A DNA stretch of 64,000 nucleotides from UBA4732 sp963823075 (GCA_963823075.1 CAWGKE010000021.1:124001-188000), one strand, 5' to 3'. Counted from the stretch's first letter, positions 52,160 to 61,690 are shown. The notes: generated from the letters alone by a model not told the origin. Numbers and translations are program-made.

Positions 52160-52924
52160 GTGTCGGAGTCCCTTATAGTGTTGCTGGCCCTGGAAAACTG
52201 GCTGCTCTACCACCCGGCCCGCCCCGCCCGCTGCTGGCAGGAACCGCCGGCCGCCCTGCGCGTCGAAGACCTGGAGCTGACGACCCGCGACGGCGGCCGC
52301 ATCCACGCCTGGTGGACCGCCCCCGCCGGCTGGGCGCCGTCGGACGGGGCGATGCTCTACTGCCACGGCAACGCCGGCAACGTCAGCGCCCGCGGCGAGC
52401 ACCTGGCCGTCTGGCAGGCGCGGATGGGCACGGCCGTGCTGATCTTCGATTACCCCGGCTACGGCCGCAGCGGCGGTCGGCCGAGCGAGGCCGGCTGCTA
52501 CGCCGCCGCCGACGCCGCTCACGACTGGCTGACGGCGCCCGGCCGAGTCTCTGCCGGCCGCGTCATCGTCCTGGGCCGCTCGCTCGGCGCCGGCGTGGCT
52601 GTGGACCTCGCCCGCCGCCGGCCGGTTCGCGCCCTGGTGCTCTACAGCCCGTTCATCTCGTTTCCAGACCTGGCTCAGGAGAAATGCCGCTGGCTGCCGA
52701 CGCGCCGGCTGGTGCGCAACCGCTTCGACAACCTCGGCAAGATCGGCGGCGTCCGCGATCCGGTGTTCATCGCGCATGGGACAGCGGATACCCTGGTGCC
52801 GGTGCATCACGGCGAACGGCTTTATGCCGCCGCTCGGGGGCCGAAGCATTTCTTGCCCTTGCCGGGCCGCGGACACAACGGCGGCTTCTGCGAAACGTTC
52901 TATCTTTCGTTGCGCGTTTCTTGA
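52160..52924 (+). CDS. Alpha/beta hydrolase (BEM46-like)
   Basis: 254 aa from a GTG at 52160. One N-terminal hydrophobic segment (LIVLLALENWLLYHP) is followed by the hydrolase core: LYCHGNAGNVSARGEHL (oxyanion HGN), FDYPGYGRSGG, nucleophile Ser in VLGRSLGAGVA, Asp region HGTADTLVP and His in PGRGHNGGF. A TTG-started longer frame would run back into the palindrome. Substrate unknown; the anchor suggests a membrane-associated hydrolase. Confidence 0.85.
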   Translation: MSESLIVLLALENWLLYHPARPARCWQEPPAALRVEDLELTTRDGGRIHAWWTAPAGWAPSDGAMLYCHGNAGNVSARGEHLAVWQARMGTAVLIFDYPGYGRSGGRPSEAGCYAAADAAHDWLTAPGRVSAGRVIVLGRSLGAGVAVDLARRRPVRALVLYSPFISFPDLAQEKCRWLPTRRLVRNRFDNLGKIGGVRDPVFIAHGTADTLVPVHHGERLYAAARGPKHFLPLPGRGHNGGFCETFYLSLRVS

Positions 52925-53058
52925 AGAAACGGCCAAGGAACGGGGTGAGACGCATTAAGGACGGCCGCGCGGACCTGACTTTTTGCGTCCGCCCGGCACG
53001 CGGTCTGCACCGCTACCCTCGGCATGTCGCCCGATTGGAAAAGGAAGGTGGTTCAGCA

Positions 53059-53280
53059 ATGGCACACAAGAAGAAGCACGAGGGGCCAGTGCCTCGCGGC
53101 AACCAATCGCAACGCGGGTCCGGCAAGAACGCGGACGACGTGACTGAAGAAAAGCAGCACGGGGCGGGTGAAGTGGAATCCGCTCAGGAGCAAGATCCGA
53201 AGCGGCGGATCGGCGATTTCACGGGGACGGGCGAGCATTCCTTCCAGCAGCCCGGCGGGCGGAACGACGCCAACCATTGA
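53059..53280 (+). CDS. Small hydrophilic protein
   Basis: 73 aa. MAHKKKHEGPVPRGNQSQRG … EEKQHGAGEVESAQEQDPKRR … GEHSFQQPGGRNDANH: strongly charged, probably disordered. GGAAGGTGG precedes the ATG, and a strong hairpin terminator follows 21 nt after the stop, which supports it as a real transcribed gene. The function is unknown. Confidence 0.7.
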   Translation: MAHKKKHEGPVPRGNQSQRGSGKNADDVTEEKQHGAGEVESAQEQDPKRRIGDFTGTGEHSFQQPGGRNDANH

Positions 53281-53300
53281 TGCCTGCGCTTGGGGCAGTT

Positions 53301-53334
53301 TGGGGGCGAGGTTCCCTCGCCCCCAGTCGTTTTG
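53301..53334 (+). terminator. Intrinsic terminator after the small hydrophilic protein gene
   Basis: GGGGGCGAGG (53302-53311) pairs with CCTCGCCCCC (53315-53324) around a 3-nt loop, followed by AGTCGTTTT. Confidence 0.85.
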
Positions 53335-53350
53335 GGAGCGCAGATGTCTG

Positions 53351-53376
53351 CCGAGGGGATTCAAACCCGTATCGCC
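53351..53376 (-). repeat. Displaced copy of the tRNA-Glu 3' part (putative attachment-site repeat)
   Basis: Minus strand GGCGATACGGGTTTGAATCC-CCTCGG matches tRNA-Glu positions 53942-53967 in 23 of 26 bases and in the same orientation. It covers the T-arm and the start of the 3' acceptor strand. It lies just after the stop of the LAGLIDADG-like gene, 591 bp downstream of the intact tRNA copy. Confidence 0.75.
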
Positions 53377-53378
53377 GC

Positions 53379-53891
53379 CTACAGGTTTTGAGCCAACTCC
53401 AGCCAGACACACATCTTGGTATACCACTCAAGGCTTCCGCGTGCGACCCGCACCTGGACCGTTCCATTCGGAAGCGTGTTTCGTTTTCGTTTCGATGCGG
53501 ACGAGACCGCAACCGAGACGAAATTCACATCGATCCCGAGTTGATCCTTCCAGAACCGTAGTGCGGCCGCGACATCAGAACCGTCATGGATGCTGAGGGC
53601 GTGGGAAAGCGGTGCACCCGGCATGAACCGACGGCACCACCGGAGCCAGACCCGCAGCAGGTCTGCATCCGAATTGCTTATCTCCAAACGGTACGTGGTC
53701 CCGGACTTCCGGCCCTCGCCCCAGTACAGAGCAACCCCCAGGATGAAGAGCGGGTCGTCGTGCCACTGCTCCCAAAAAGCTCTGGCCTCAATCTGCCAGC
53801 GCAGCCCGCGTTGTTCGCGGTTCGCCACGACCTTGGCGCGGCCGCGTGCCGCAGCCTCTCGTCGCTGGGCCAGGAGGGGACTGGATCGCAT
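53379..53891 (-). CDS. LAGLIDADG-superfamily endonuclease-like protein at tRNA-Glu
   Basis: 170 aa. The helix PLFILGVALYWGEGRKSG corresponds to one LAGLIDADG motif (I-L-G-V-A-L-Y-W-G-E-G), followed by YRLEISNSDADLLRVWLRW, a second strand-helix unit DVAAALRFWKDQLGI and RNTLPNGTVQVRVA. A single motif in ~170 residues fits homodimeric members such as I-CreI-type proteins. The start MRSSPLLAQRREAAARG at 53891 avoids a longer frame that would translate the tRNA (GHRPFTPATRVRIPSG). It lies 46 nt downstream of tRNA-Glu on the same strand. Confidence 0.75.
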   Translation of the reverse strand: MRSSPLLAQRREAAARGRAKVVANREQRGLRWQIEARAFWEQWHDDPLFILGVALYWGEGRKSGTTYRLEISNSDADLLRVWLRWCRRFMPGAPLSHALSIHDGSDVAAALRFWKDQLGIDVNFVSVAVSSASKRKRNTLPNGTVQVRVARGSLEWYTKMCVWLELAQNL

Positions 53892-53936
53892 GGATTTGCA
53901 CTCCGATCCTGGAGAAGCTGAGAAGTGCCGGACGAC

Positions 53937-54009
<73 letters not shown>

Positions 54010-54078
54010 ACGCCGCCTTGTCGGCGACATTAGGATGTTAGGCGCCACGCGCGGGGGCGTCAAGTTGAGGCACGACGG

Positions 54079-54789
54079 TCAGGATTTGCCGAGCAGGAGA
54101 TCCACGACCCAGCAGCCGCGGACATGCTCCCCGCCGGAGCGGCAATGGGCGAGAATGTCCGGGTCATCGCAGCCGGCGTCTTCGAGGGCGTCGGCGAGGA
54201 TCGGCAGGCGGTCGAAGGCGCGGTCGTCGTAGATCGCCTGCGCCATCTTGGGAATGGCGGCGTCGTTCCACGCCAAGCACGAGGGATCAAGAGTGAGGGG
54301 GTGAAACGGGTCGACGAAGATGTCCCGTCGCAGATCAAGCTGCTTCTTTCTTTCCGTTCGCTCTGCTATTCGCCAAGCTTCGGTCATAGCAACTGACCAA
54401 CCGTCTGGGGTGGGTCTGAGCGATTCTGCTATGCACCCCCCTACCGCCTCAGCAACGTCGTCTGCTACCTTAGCCGGGGCAGACTCCACAACAAGACTTC
54501 GGAGTGCAAAGTAGAACATGAAGCATGGATGCACGTTCTTGTTTCCGTGACCATAGTCCGCGTCGAGGGCGTCCCAGAAATCTGATATTTCCTGGTCGGT
54601 AATAGCACCGTCCACGTGTTTTTCGACTTGTTCGACGTAATCTCGGCTGCGCCGATCCTTTAGGAGATGCCAGACGCGTCGTATGCACGCACAGCCGAAT
54701 AATGTCCATTTACGGTTGTACTTATCGTCATTGAGGGCCATCATGATCTCAAAGACGTTCAGACTTGTCAGCCACTCAGCCTCGGTCAT
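54079..54789 (-). CDS. MTEAEWL-family planctomycete protein
   Basis: 236 aa. MTEAEWLTSLNVFEIMMAL, RKWTLFGCACIRRVWHLL, then the highly conserved end IYDDRAFDRLPILADALEDAG-CDDPDILAHC and HVRGCWVVDLLLGKS. This paralogous family is expanded in Gemmata-type planctomycetes; its role is unknown. The first two thirds are clearly less GC-rich than the neighbours, a possible sign of recent acquisition. Confidence 0.82.
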   Translation of the reverse strand: MTEAEWLTSLNVFEIMMALNDDKYNRKWTLFGCACIRRVWHLLKDRRSRDYVEQVEKHVDGAITDQEISDFWDALDADYGHGNKNVHPCFMFYFALRSLVVESAPAKVADDVAEAVGGCIAESLRPTPDGWSVAMTEAWRIAERTERKKQLDLRRDIFVDPFHPLTLDPSCLAWNDAAIPKMAQAIYDDRAFDRLPILADALEDAGCDDPDILAHCRSGGEHVRGCWVVDLLLGKS

Positions 54790-54798
54790 AGCGCCTCC

Positions 54799-55883
54799 TC
54801 ATAAAGCATGACTCTCCAGCGTCCGCCACACCTCCGGCTCCGGCACGTCGTCGAACAGCGCCGCCTCGCCCAACCGCCGCGGCAGCACGAAGCGCAGACG
54901 GCCGGCCGACGCCTTCTTGTCGTTGCGCATCACGCCGATCAGCTCGTCCGCCGGCAGGGGCGGCGGCGCCGTCGGCAGGCCGAACGCTTCCAGCAAGCGT
55001 CGTTGGCGCTCCGAAATGCTTCCGTCGATCAACCCGCGTCGCTCCGCCAGCAGGCTCGCGCACACCATGCCCGCCGCGACCGCCTCGCCGTGCAGCCAGG
55101 CGCCGTAGCCGCCCACCGTCTCGAAGGCGTGGGCGAATGTGTGGCCGTAGTTCAGCACCGCCCGCAGCCCCGTCGTCTCGCGCTCGTCGCGCTCCACCAC
55201 GTCGGCCTTCAAACGACAACTCCGACCGACGATGTGCCGCACCGCCTCCGGCTCGCGGCCGAGCACCGGCCCGACGTTCCGCTCCAGCCAGGCGAACAGC
55301 TCGGCGTCGAGGATGACGCCGTACTTGACGACTTCGGCCAGGCCGCTGCGGTACTCGCGATCGGGCAGTGTGCCGAGGGCGGCCGTGTCGATCCAGACGC
55401 CGGCCGGCTGGTGGAAGGCGCCGATCAGGTTCTTGCCGCGCGCGTGGTTGACGCCGACTTTGCCGCCGACGCTGCTGTCCACCATCGCCAGCAGCGTGGT
55501 CGGGACCATCAGCAGCGGCAGGCCGCGGTTGTAGGTGGCGGCGACGAAGCCGGCCAGGTCGCCGATGACGCCGCCGCCGACCGCGACGACAAGGGTGCGG
55601 CGGTCGGCCTGGATCTCGGCGAGGCCGTCGTAGAGGTGGGCCGCCGTGACGAGCGACTTCTGGGCCTCGCCGGATGGCAGCACCGATATGGCGGTGCGGA
55701 AGCCGACGGCGGCGAGGGCGTCGGCCACGGCGTCGGCGTGCGAGCTGACATGTTCGTCGCTGACGACGAAGGCCACGGCGCCGGCGCAGCGCTCCGCGCG
55801 AACGGCCCCAGGCCGCGGCGGTCGTCGCTGACAATGCAGATGTCGTAACTGCGTTCGCCCAGCTGGACGCGGATGGTGTTCAT
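54799..55883 (-). CDS. aroB: 3-dehydroquinate synthase (frameshifted near N-terminus)
   Basis: Second step of the shikimate pathway. N-terminal MNTIRVQLGERSYDICIVSD is in one frame; from ~55795 the protein continues in another with VAFVVSDEHVSSHAD, LPSGEAQKSL, VAVGGGVIGDLAGFVAATY (split here: VAVGGGVIGDLAGF), PTTLLAMVDSSVGGKVGVN, GLAEVVKYGVI and the zinc ligands in LNYGHTFAHAFE. The span is 2 modulo 3; one missing base in GCGCGGAGCGC restores ~361 aa. An essential-type gene with a clean single-base defect suggests sequence error. Confidence 0.93.
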
Positions 55884-55965
55884 GCGGTCGCCTCGGGGTT
55901 CGTCGGCCGTCCCCAGATTACCGGGTCGGGCGCGGGGCCGCAACGGCGCATGAGGCAGCGTCAAT

Positions 55966-56004
55966 AAGTCCTATAGGTTCTATAGGACTTATAGGACCTA
56001 TATA
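55966..56004. repeat. CCTATAGG-type tandem palindrome
   Basis: AAGTCCTATAG GTT CTATAGGACTT (55966-55990) plus a further ATAGGACCTATA. Tandem 9-mers of the ATAGGNNNT type make overlapping hairpins. Similar in units to the palindrome at 8061-8097. It lies between aroB and the EamA transporter gene. Confidence 0.75.
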
Positions 56005-56033
56005 ATCTCTATGAGCGCCGCCTTTCTGCTGAA

Positions 56034-56975
56034 TCAATCGTGCGGACGAACCGGCTTCGCCGTCGGCCAGTACCGCCAAGCCAGCGCCGCCAGGATGCAC
56101 GCGCCGCCGATCAGCGTGGTGAGCTTCGGCGTTTCGGTCTTGGGGGAGACGAGGAAGGCCCACAGGGGGTTGAACAGCGGTTCCAGCAGCGTGAGCATAC
56201 CGGCCTCCTGCGAGCTGACGCTGCGAAGGCCCCGCGCCACCAGCCAGTACGGCAGCCCCATCTGCAACGAGCCGTACAGGAACAGCGTCACGACCTGCGG
56301 CCACGACGGCGTCGCCCTCCAGCAGAGGAGCAGCGCCGGCGCCAGCACGGCGGCCGCGAAGAGGTGGTTGAAGACGGTCAGCCAGCGCGACGAGGAGCCG
56401 CGCAGCACGCGCAGGCCGACCAGCACGGCGGCGTAGGCCATGCCGCTGCCGACGGCGATGCCGGCCGCGATCAGCTGATCGTTATGGCCCCAGCCGCCGA
56501 CCACGATGACGGCGACGCCGATCATGCTGACGGCCACGGCCATCAGAGTGCGCCGGTCGGCCGGCTCCTTGAGCCAGAAGACGCCGGCCAGGGCCAGCCA
56601 CATCGGCGCGGTGTATTGAAGGAAAACGGCGTTGGCAGCGGAGCCGACCGTCATGGCGGTGACGTACAGGGCGTTCATGACCGCGAAGCAAACGGCCGTG
56701 CCGATCATGGCGGGGCGGAACGACACGTCGCCGCGCCGCAGCAGCGGCAGCAGCGACAGGCCGGCGAACAGGGCGCGACCGAATGCGATCTGCAAAGGGT
56801 CCAGCCGATCGCCGACGGCGGGCCGGTCGAGTCCGAAGCCGGTGTCTTGGGTGAGGAGCTTGGTGAAGGCCCCGCTCGTGCTCCACAGGAGCGCGGCCAG
56901 GACGATGCAGAGTCGGCCGTGGAGCAGGGACAGCGGCGGGGCGGCGGGAACGGATGGCTCCGACGGTTCCTTCAT
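56034..56975 (-). CDS. EamA/DMT-family transporter
   Basis: 313 aa with ten hydrophobic helices in two EamA repeats: LCIVLAALLWSTSGAFTKLL, FALMN-like AVCFAVMNALYVTAM, NAVFLQYTAPMWLALAGVFWL, then AAGIAVGSGMAYAAVLVGL, LQMGLPYWLVARGLRSV and EAGMLTLLEPLFNPLWAFL. The duplicated pattern and the LLEPLFNPLWAFL segment are typical of drug/metabolite exporters. Substrate unknown. Confidence 0.9.
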   Translation of the reverse strand: MKEPSEPSVPAAPPLSLLHGRLCIVLAALLWSTSGAFTKLLTQDTGFGLDRPAVGDRLDPLQIAFGRALFAGLSLLPLLRRGDVSFRPAMIGTAVCFAVMNALYVTAMTVGSAANAVFLQYTAPMWLALAGVFWLKEPADRRTLMAVAVSMIGVAVIVVGGWGHNDQLIAAGIAVGSGMAYAAVLVGLRVLRGSSSRWLTVFNHLFAAAVLAPALLLCWRATPSWPQVVTLFLYGSLQMGLPYWLVARGLRSVSSQEAGMLTLLEPLFNPLWAFLVSPKTETPKLTTLIGGACILAALAWRYWPTAKPVRPHD

Positions 56976-57005
56976 CGCGTGCGCGCCCCCGCCTCTGCGG
57001 ATCGG

Positions 57006-57608
57006 TCATCCGGTGCGGGAGGAATTGTACAGAAGCAGGCCGACGCCGCCGAGGACGAGGGCCACGCCGCCGCCGCCCATGAGGAAAATCATCGCGCCGT
57101 CCGACGGCTTGCGGCCTTCCTCGAAAATGATGCACTTGTCGAAGTCGATGCCAGGATAGTCCTGGACCAGCAGGTCGCGCTCGTCCTTGCCTAGCGCCTC
57201 AATGCGATTGACGACCAGGCCCTCCAGTTGCGTGCGGGCGTGCAGTGCATCCAGCTGTTCCTCGTTGGGGACGTGCGTGCTCTTGACGATCACCCGAGGA
57301 ATGAGGACGTGGGCCGACTGTTCACCCATCGTCGGCGGCACGGCGGGGACGAGAACGCGGGTCCAGTAGGTTCCGGTGTCGTCCGTGAAGTAGGTGCAGT
57401 TGTCGCCGAGCATGAAATCGCGGAGGCGGATGTGGGGATTGCCATTCGGCCCGCGGGCGATCAGCTGCTCCAGCGTGAGGTCTTCCGGCTGCGCGGAGGC
57501 CGCCGAGCCGAGCTGCCACTCGTGGTAGCCGGCGAACAGCAACATGCCGCCCAGCACCAGGCCCGCGATGCCCAAACGCAGGCGCCAGAAACCGCCGTAC
57601 CAGAACAT
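57006..57608 (-). CDS. Membrane protein with two anchors, unknown function
   Basis: 200 aa from ATG 57608 (GGAGA 7 nt upstream). N-terminal helix LGIAGLVLGGMLLFAGY, an ~130-residue extracytoplasmic domain (RLRDFMLGDNCTYFTDDTG, VLIPRVIVKS, LEGLVVNRIEALG) and a C-terminal helix AMIFLMGGGGVALVLGGVGLLL. Not recognised beyond this arrangement. Confidence 0.7.
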   Translation of the reverse strand: MFWYGGFWRLRLGIAGLVLGGMLLFAGYHEWQLGSAASAQPEDLTLEQLIARGPNGNPHIRLRDFMLGDNCTYFTDDTGTYWTRVLVPAVPPTMGEQSAHVLIPRVIVKSTHVPNEEQLDALHARTQLEGLVVNRIEALGKDERDLLVQDYPGIDFDKCIIFEEGRKPSDGAMIFLMGGGGVALVLGGVGLLLYNSSRTG

Positions 57609-57702
57609 GCCGCTTCTCCGCTGAAACGTCCGGGGGATTTGTGGACGCCGCAATCATAGCATCGCCCCGGCGGCGCGGCGGAGAAAACGTCGAGAAGGAT
57701 CG

Positions 57703-58434
57703 TCAGACGGCGCTTTCCTGGCGGGCGTGCCCAAGCAGGTCCGCCACGCCGAGGTCGGCGGCCCAGTGGTCGAGGTAGGCGTCGTCGAGGCGGCCGGCCT
57801 GCACCTGGAGGACGCCGAGGACGTCCTTGAGCTGCTGCTCGGGGAGGTCGGCGCCCGACGGATGCCCCTCCAACGTGAGCAGGATGATGTCTTCTGGAGC
57901 GACGCATTGAAGCGACGGCCCCGCCCTTCCCGGCAGGGCGTAGGACCGTCGCCGCGCCATGACAGACTGCTCGAACGGCCGATCCGTTCGCACGAAGCAA
58001 TTCACCTGGAAGGCGCTACGCCTATGAATGATGCTGAAGGAAGCGCGCCGCTGGATGGCGTCCGCATCGACGTGGTAATCCTGCCCCAACCACGCGCACA
58101 GGGAGCCTTCCTTGCCGAGAAGCGGCTCAATAATCACGCCGGGGTCGAGGGCGAGGCGCAGTTGGCCGAAAAGGCAACTCGCCCAGGAGCCGCAGAGGGC
58201 GTAGAGAATCCCCACGCCGGAAAACCCGTCGATCACCCGCTTCACGACTTCGAGGCAGTCGTTGGGCGCCGCTTCGCCTGCCTCTCCTCTCAGCCGTCGC
58301 CCGGCCGCCTGCAGGATCTTGGCCAGATGAACCATGTCCCCTATCTGCCGCCACCGATAGTCGATGGGCATCCGGCGCAGGGTTGCCAGCAGGACCCGCT
58401 CGGCCTCCGGCGACGTATCGCTGATTCCGGCCAT
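57703..58434 (-). CDS. Nucleotidyltransferase-like protein (diverged)
   Basis: 243 aa. The C-terminal two thirds follow the pattern of an abundant AbiEii-like nucleotidyltransferase family: YALCGSWASCLFGQL, DYHVDADAIQRRASFSIIHR-RSAFQVNCFV, CVAPEDIILLTLE and LKDVLGVLQVQAGRLDDAYLDHWA. The usual GGxAxxxxG…DxD catalytic segment is altered (GSWASCLFGQLRLALDPGV), so activity is doubtful. ATG 58434 with AGGGG upstream was chosen over a GTG two codons earlier. Confidence 0.6.
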   Translation of the reverse strand: MAGISDTSPEAERVLLATLRRMPIDYRWRQIGDMVHLAKILQAAGRRLRGEAGEAAPNDCLEVVKRVIDGFSGVGILYALCGSWASCLFGQLRLALDPGVIIEPLLGKEGSLCAWLGQDYHVDADAIQRRASFSIIHRRSAFQVNCFVRTDRPFEQSVMARRRSYALPGRAGPSLQCVAPEDIILLTLEGHPSGADLPEQQLKDVLGVLQVQAGRLDDAYLDHWAADLGVADLLGHARQESAV

Positions 58435-58447
58435 GTCCACGCCCCTT

Positions 58448-59829
58448 TCACGCCATTTTCAGCTCCGCCAACGCTTCATTCATGCTGCGGTCCAGCAGCT
58501 CCAGCATCTCGTCGATCTGCTCTTCCGTCACGACCAGCGGCGGGCCGAACGCCAGCCAGTTCGGGTCGAAGCGGCACAAGAGGCCGTTGGCCAGCGCCCG
58601 CCGGCCGACGCGCACGCCGAACGCGGTCTCCGGCGGGAACGGCGTCTTGGTCGCTGGATCGCGGACGAATTCGATCCCTTGCAGCAGCCCCTTGCCGCGC
58701 ATGTCGCCGATGACGCCGTACTTGCGGGCCAATCGCGTGAAACCGGCGCGAAGCCGTTCGCCCTGCGCCGCGCGTTGCCGCACAGGTCGCGCTCCAGGAT
58801 CTCGCGCAGCACCGCCAGACCGGCGGCGCATGAGATCGGGTTGCCCTCGAAGGTGTGGCCCTCGACGAAGCCGGGGTTCTCGTCGGCCGGCCCCCAGAAG
58901 GCGTCGGCGATGCGCCGGCGGCAAATCATCGCCGACAGGGGCGCGTAGCCGCCGCTCAGCCCCTTGGCCGTGCAGAGAACGTCCGGCGTGACGCCGAACG
59001 TCTCCGCGGCGAACAGCCGGCCGGTTCGGCCCGCCCCGGTGATGATCTCGTCAAAGATAAGGAGGATATTGTATCGGTCGCATACTTCGCGCAGGATCGG
59101 CAGGTACTCCGGCGGCGGGTCGATGATCCCGCCGGTGTGGCCGATCGGTTCGACGATGACCGCCGCCACTGTGTCCGGGTCTTCCATCTCGATCACGCTG
59201 CCGACGATCGTGGCGCAGGTGATTCCGCAGTCGGGGTAGGCCTTGCCGAAGGGGCAGCGGTAGCAGGTCGGCGGGAAGACGTGGAGGAAGCCGGGGGCGA
59301 GCGGCTCGTTCACGGTCTTGCGCGACTTGAGGCCCGACGCCGACAGGGCGCCGAGTGTCGAGCCGTGCCAGGACAGGTAGCGGCTCACGACCTTGTACTT
59401 GCCCGGCGATCCGGTAAGGCGGTGATACTGGCGGGCGAGCTTGATGGCCGCCTCGGTGACTTCGGAGCCGCCGCACTGAAACTTGACGGCGTCGAGGTCG
59501 CCCGGCGCCAGCTCCGCGAGCAGGTTGGCGAGTTGCACCGCGACGGGGTTCGTGCCGTGCATAGGCGGCGAAAAGCAGAGTTCGTCCATCTGCTTCTTGA
59601 TCGCGTCAAGGACGCGGCGGTTGTTGTGGCCGACGGAGACGACGTAGATGCCGGACAGGGCGTCGAGGTAGCGTTTGCCGGCCACGTCCCAGTAGCAGAC
59701 GCCGTCGGCGCGGGCCATGACGAGCGGCCGCTTGGACCATTCGGCCATCTGGTCGCGCACAAAGATGCGGCGGAGGAAGCGCTCCTCGGTGGTCTGGGCG
59801 TCGGCGATCAGGTCGGGGACGGTGGACAT
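58448..59829 (-). CDS. Class III (omega) aminotransferase, PLP-dependent (frameshifted)
   Basis: About 460 aa after repair. Core motifs: GVCYWDVAGKRYLDALSG, FQCGGSEVTEAAIKLAR, SWHGSTLGALS, PLP aspartate in LIFDEIITGAGRTG and the Schiff-base lysine in TAKGLSGGYAPLSA. At about 58770 the frame changes from ERDLCGNARR to QGERLRAGFTRLARKYGV; the span is 2 modulo 3, consistent with one missing base. Substrate could be an omega-amino acid or polyamine. The ATG at 59829 was taken over a longer frame at 59865. Confidence 0.9.
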
Positions 59830-59840
59830 GAGCGGTCCCT

Positions 59841-60485
59841 TCACTTCAGAATGGCGCGGAGGCAATCCGGCACGTCAGGCAGCGGGTCCGCCCACAGCCA
59901 CGCGGCGTCGATCCAGAAGCCGGGCAGGACGCGCGAGGCGACCTTGCTCCTGCGGTAGGTCTTCGTGGTGTAGTCGGCGCCTCGCCGGCGATCCACGATG
60001 ATTTCCCGCTCGTTCGGGTCCACTAGCCAGATCTCGTGGACGCCCGCCTCTCGGTACGCCGGCCGCTTGTCGTCGAGGTCGTAGTCCCGATTCGACGGGG
60101 AAAGCACCTCCAGCGCGAGGTCGGGGGCGCCCTCGAACTGCGGCGGCCGCGGGCGCGGAACGCGGCGCTTCTCGATGAAGAACAGGTCGGGCGCAAAGCG
60201 GCGACACGTCGCCAGATGCACGAGCGCGTCGGGTCCCCAGACCTTGCCCAGTTTTTTCGTCTCGGCGTAGAAGCGCATCAGAGAGCGGAGGAAGCCGCTC
60301 ACGTCGTCGTGAAGCGTCGAAGCCGGCGAATGCACGATCATGACTCCGTCGAGAAGCTCGGCCTTCGTGTCCTCGTCCACCATTTCGTCGAATACTTCGT
60401 CCGTCACGCCGTACAGCCGCAGCATGTAGGGCAAGTCCACGGTTCGCAGGTCCCCCGTCGGAAAACGGAATAAAGTCGTTACCAT
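59841..60485 (-). CDS. Uma2-family endonuclease (DUF820)
   Basis: 214 aa. The PD-(D/E)XK core is visible: KAELLDGVMIVHSPAS, RRFAPDLFFI, GAPDLALEVLSPSNRDYD and KRPAYREAGVHEIWLVDP. GGAG lies 7 nt before the ATG at 60485. This family is abundant in planctomycetes and cyanobacteria and often called a putative restriction endonuclease; its role is unproven. Confidence 0.9.
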   Translation of the reverse strand: MVTTLFRFPTGDLRTVDLPYMLRLYGVTDEVFDEMVDEDTKAELLDGVMIVHSPASTLHDDVSGFLRSLMRFYAETKKLGKVWGPDALVHLATCRRFAPDLFFIEKRRVPRPRPPQFEGAPDLALEVLSPSNRDYDLDDKRPAYREAGVHEIWLVDPNEREIIVDRRRGADYTTKTYRRSKVASRVLPGFWIDAAWLWADPLPDVPDCLRAILK

Positions 60486-60508
60486 GAAAGGCTCCGGTAA
60501 GGGCGTCC

Positions 60509-61690
60509 TCATCCGCTGCCGCAGTAGGCCGCCGCCGTCAGCGCGTACAGGTGCGCCACCCGCACCAGATCGTCGATCTCCACCCACTCCCGAATCGTAT
60601 GCTGCCCGCCGGCGCGCGGGCCGTGCGTGATCGCCGGCAGCCCGCGCAGGCCGTGGAAGCTGTTGCCGTCGTCCACGAACGCTTTCGGCCCTACCGGCAG
60701 CGGCGAACCGCTGATCTCCGTATACGCCCGCTGAAACGTCGTCGTCAGCGGGTCGTTCAGGTCCAGCCGGAAGGCGTCGCGGATGAAGCGGACCTCGGCG
60801 GCGACCGTCACGCCGCAATCGCTCTCCAGGCCGGCCAGCAGCGCCAGGAACTGGTCCTCTACCTCCCGCCGCGTTCCGCTGGGCAGCCAGCGCCGCGTTC
60901 CCTCCAGCCAGCAGTCCTGCGGCGAGCCGTTGTAGATTTCCCCTCCGTGGATCTGGCCGATGAACAAACTCTCTTTTCCGGCCAACGGGTCGGAGCGTTC
61001 CGACAGCTTGCGGTCGAGCCGGCCCAGCCGCAGCGCCAACTCCGCGCCGGCCGCGATCACGTCGGGGGCGCCGGGCGGCCGCATCACCTCATGAACCGGC
61101 GGCTCGCGGCGGCGGACGGTCGCCTTCCACGTCATGGCGCCGCGGCCGACGGCGGGGAGGCGGTCGCACAGCGGCTCCGGCAGCAACACCCCGTCGCCGA
61201 CGCAGCCGTCCGCGATAAGGCGGTCGAGCTGCTGGCCGAGGCCCCACGGCGCCTCGTGCAGATCGTGGGCGGTCAGCAGCACGGACCCGGCCGACAGGGC
61301 GCCGGTGTCGCGCAGCACGCGCAGCGCCTCGACGGCCGCCGCCGTGCCGCCTTTCATGTCGCAGGCCCCGCTGCCGGTGAGCCGACCTGCCTCCACGGCC
61401 GGCGGTACGAATGGCAGATGCACGGTGTCGAGGTGGCCGTCGAATTGCAGGGCGCGCCCCGGTCGGCCGCTGTCGAGGCGGACGACGACGGCCGGCGCGC
61501 CGGGGTGGCCGGCCGCCGGTCGTTCCACCGTGAAGCCCTCGGCCGTCAGCATGTCGGCCAGGCAATCGGCGACGGCCCCGCCTTCGCCGGTGCGGCTGGG
61601 CACGGCGACGAGGCGCATCGCCGTGTCGAGCAGCCGGCGGCGGTCCACGGCGGCGGCCAGTCGAGTGCTGAGACGGGGAGTGGCGTCCAT
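60509..61690 (-). CDS. M20-family metallopeptidase
   Basis: 393 aa. First metal ligands in QFDGHLDTVH and GACDMKGG, the C-terminal His in GGQHTIREWVE, and a dimerisation domain in between. The usual Glu-Glu at the third site reads TAHDLHEAPWG, with a single Glu, which is unusual for ArgE/DapE/CPG2-type enzymes. It probably hydrolyses an N-acyl amino acid or dipeptide; substrate unknown. The ATG at 61690 was chosen because the upstream frame extension is not family-like. Confidence 0.85.
   Translation of the reverse strand: MDATPRLSTRLAAAVDRRRLLDTAMRLVAVPSRTGEGGAVADCLADMLTAEGFTVERPAAGHPGAPAVVVRLDSGRPGRALQFDGHLDTVHLPFVPPAVEAGRLTGSGACDMKGGTAAAVEALRVLRDTGALSAGSVLLTAHDLHEAPWGLGQQLDRLIADGCVGDGVLLPEPLCDRLPAVGRGAMTWKATVRRREPPVHEVMRPPGAPDVIAAGAELALRLGRLDRKLSERSDPLAGKESLFIGQIHGGEIYNGSPQDCWLEGTRRWLPSGTRREVEDQFLALLAGLESDCGVTVAAEVRFIRDAFRLDLNDPLTTTFQRAYTEISGSPLPVGPKAFVDDGNSFHGLRGLPAITHGPRAGGQHTIREWVEIDDLVRVAHLYALTAAAYCGSG

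Noticed and set aside
53341..53400. A second tRNA gene downstream of the LAGLIDADG-like gene
   Set aside because: Only the T-arm and the beginning of the 3' acceptor strand are recognisable; the T-stem is mismatched and there is no 5' half, so it is a fragment and not a functional tRNA.
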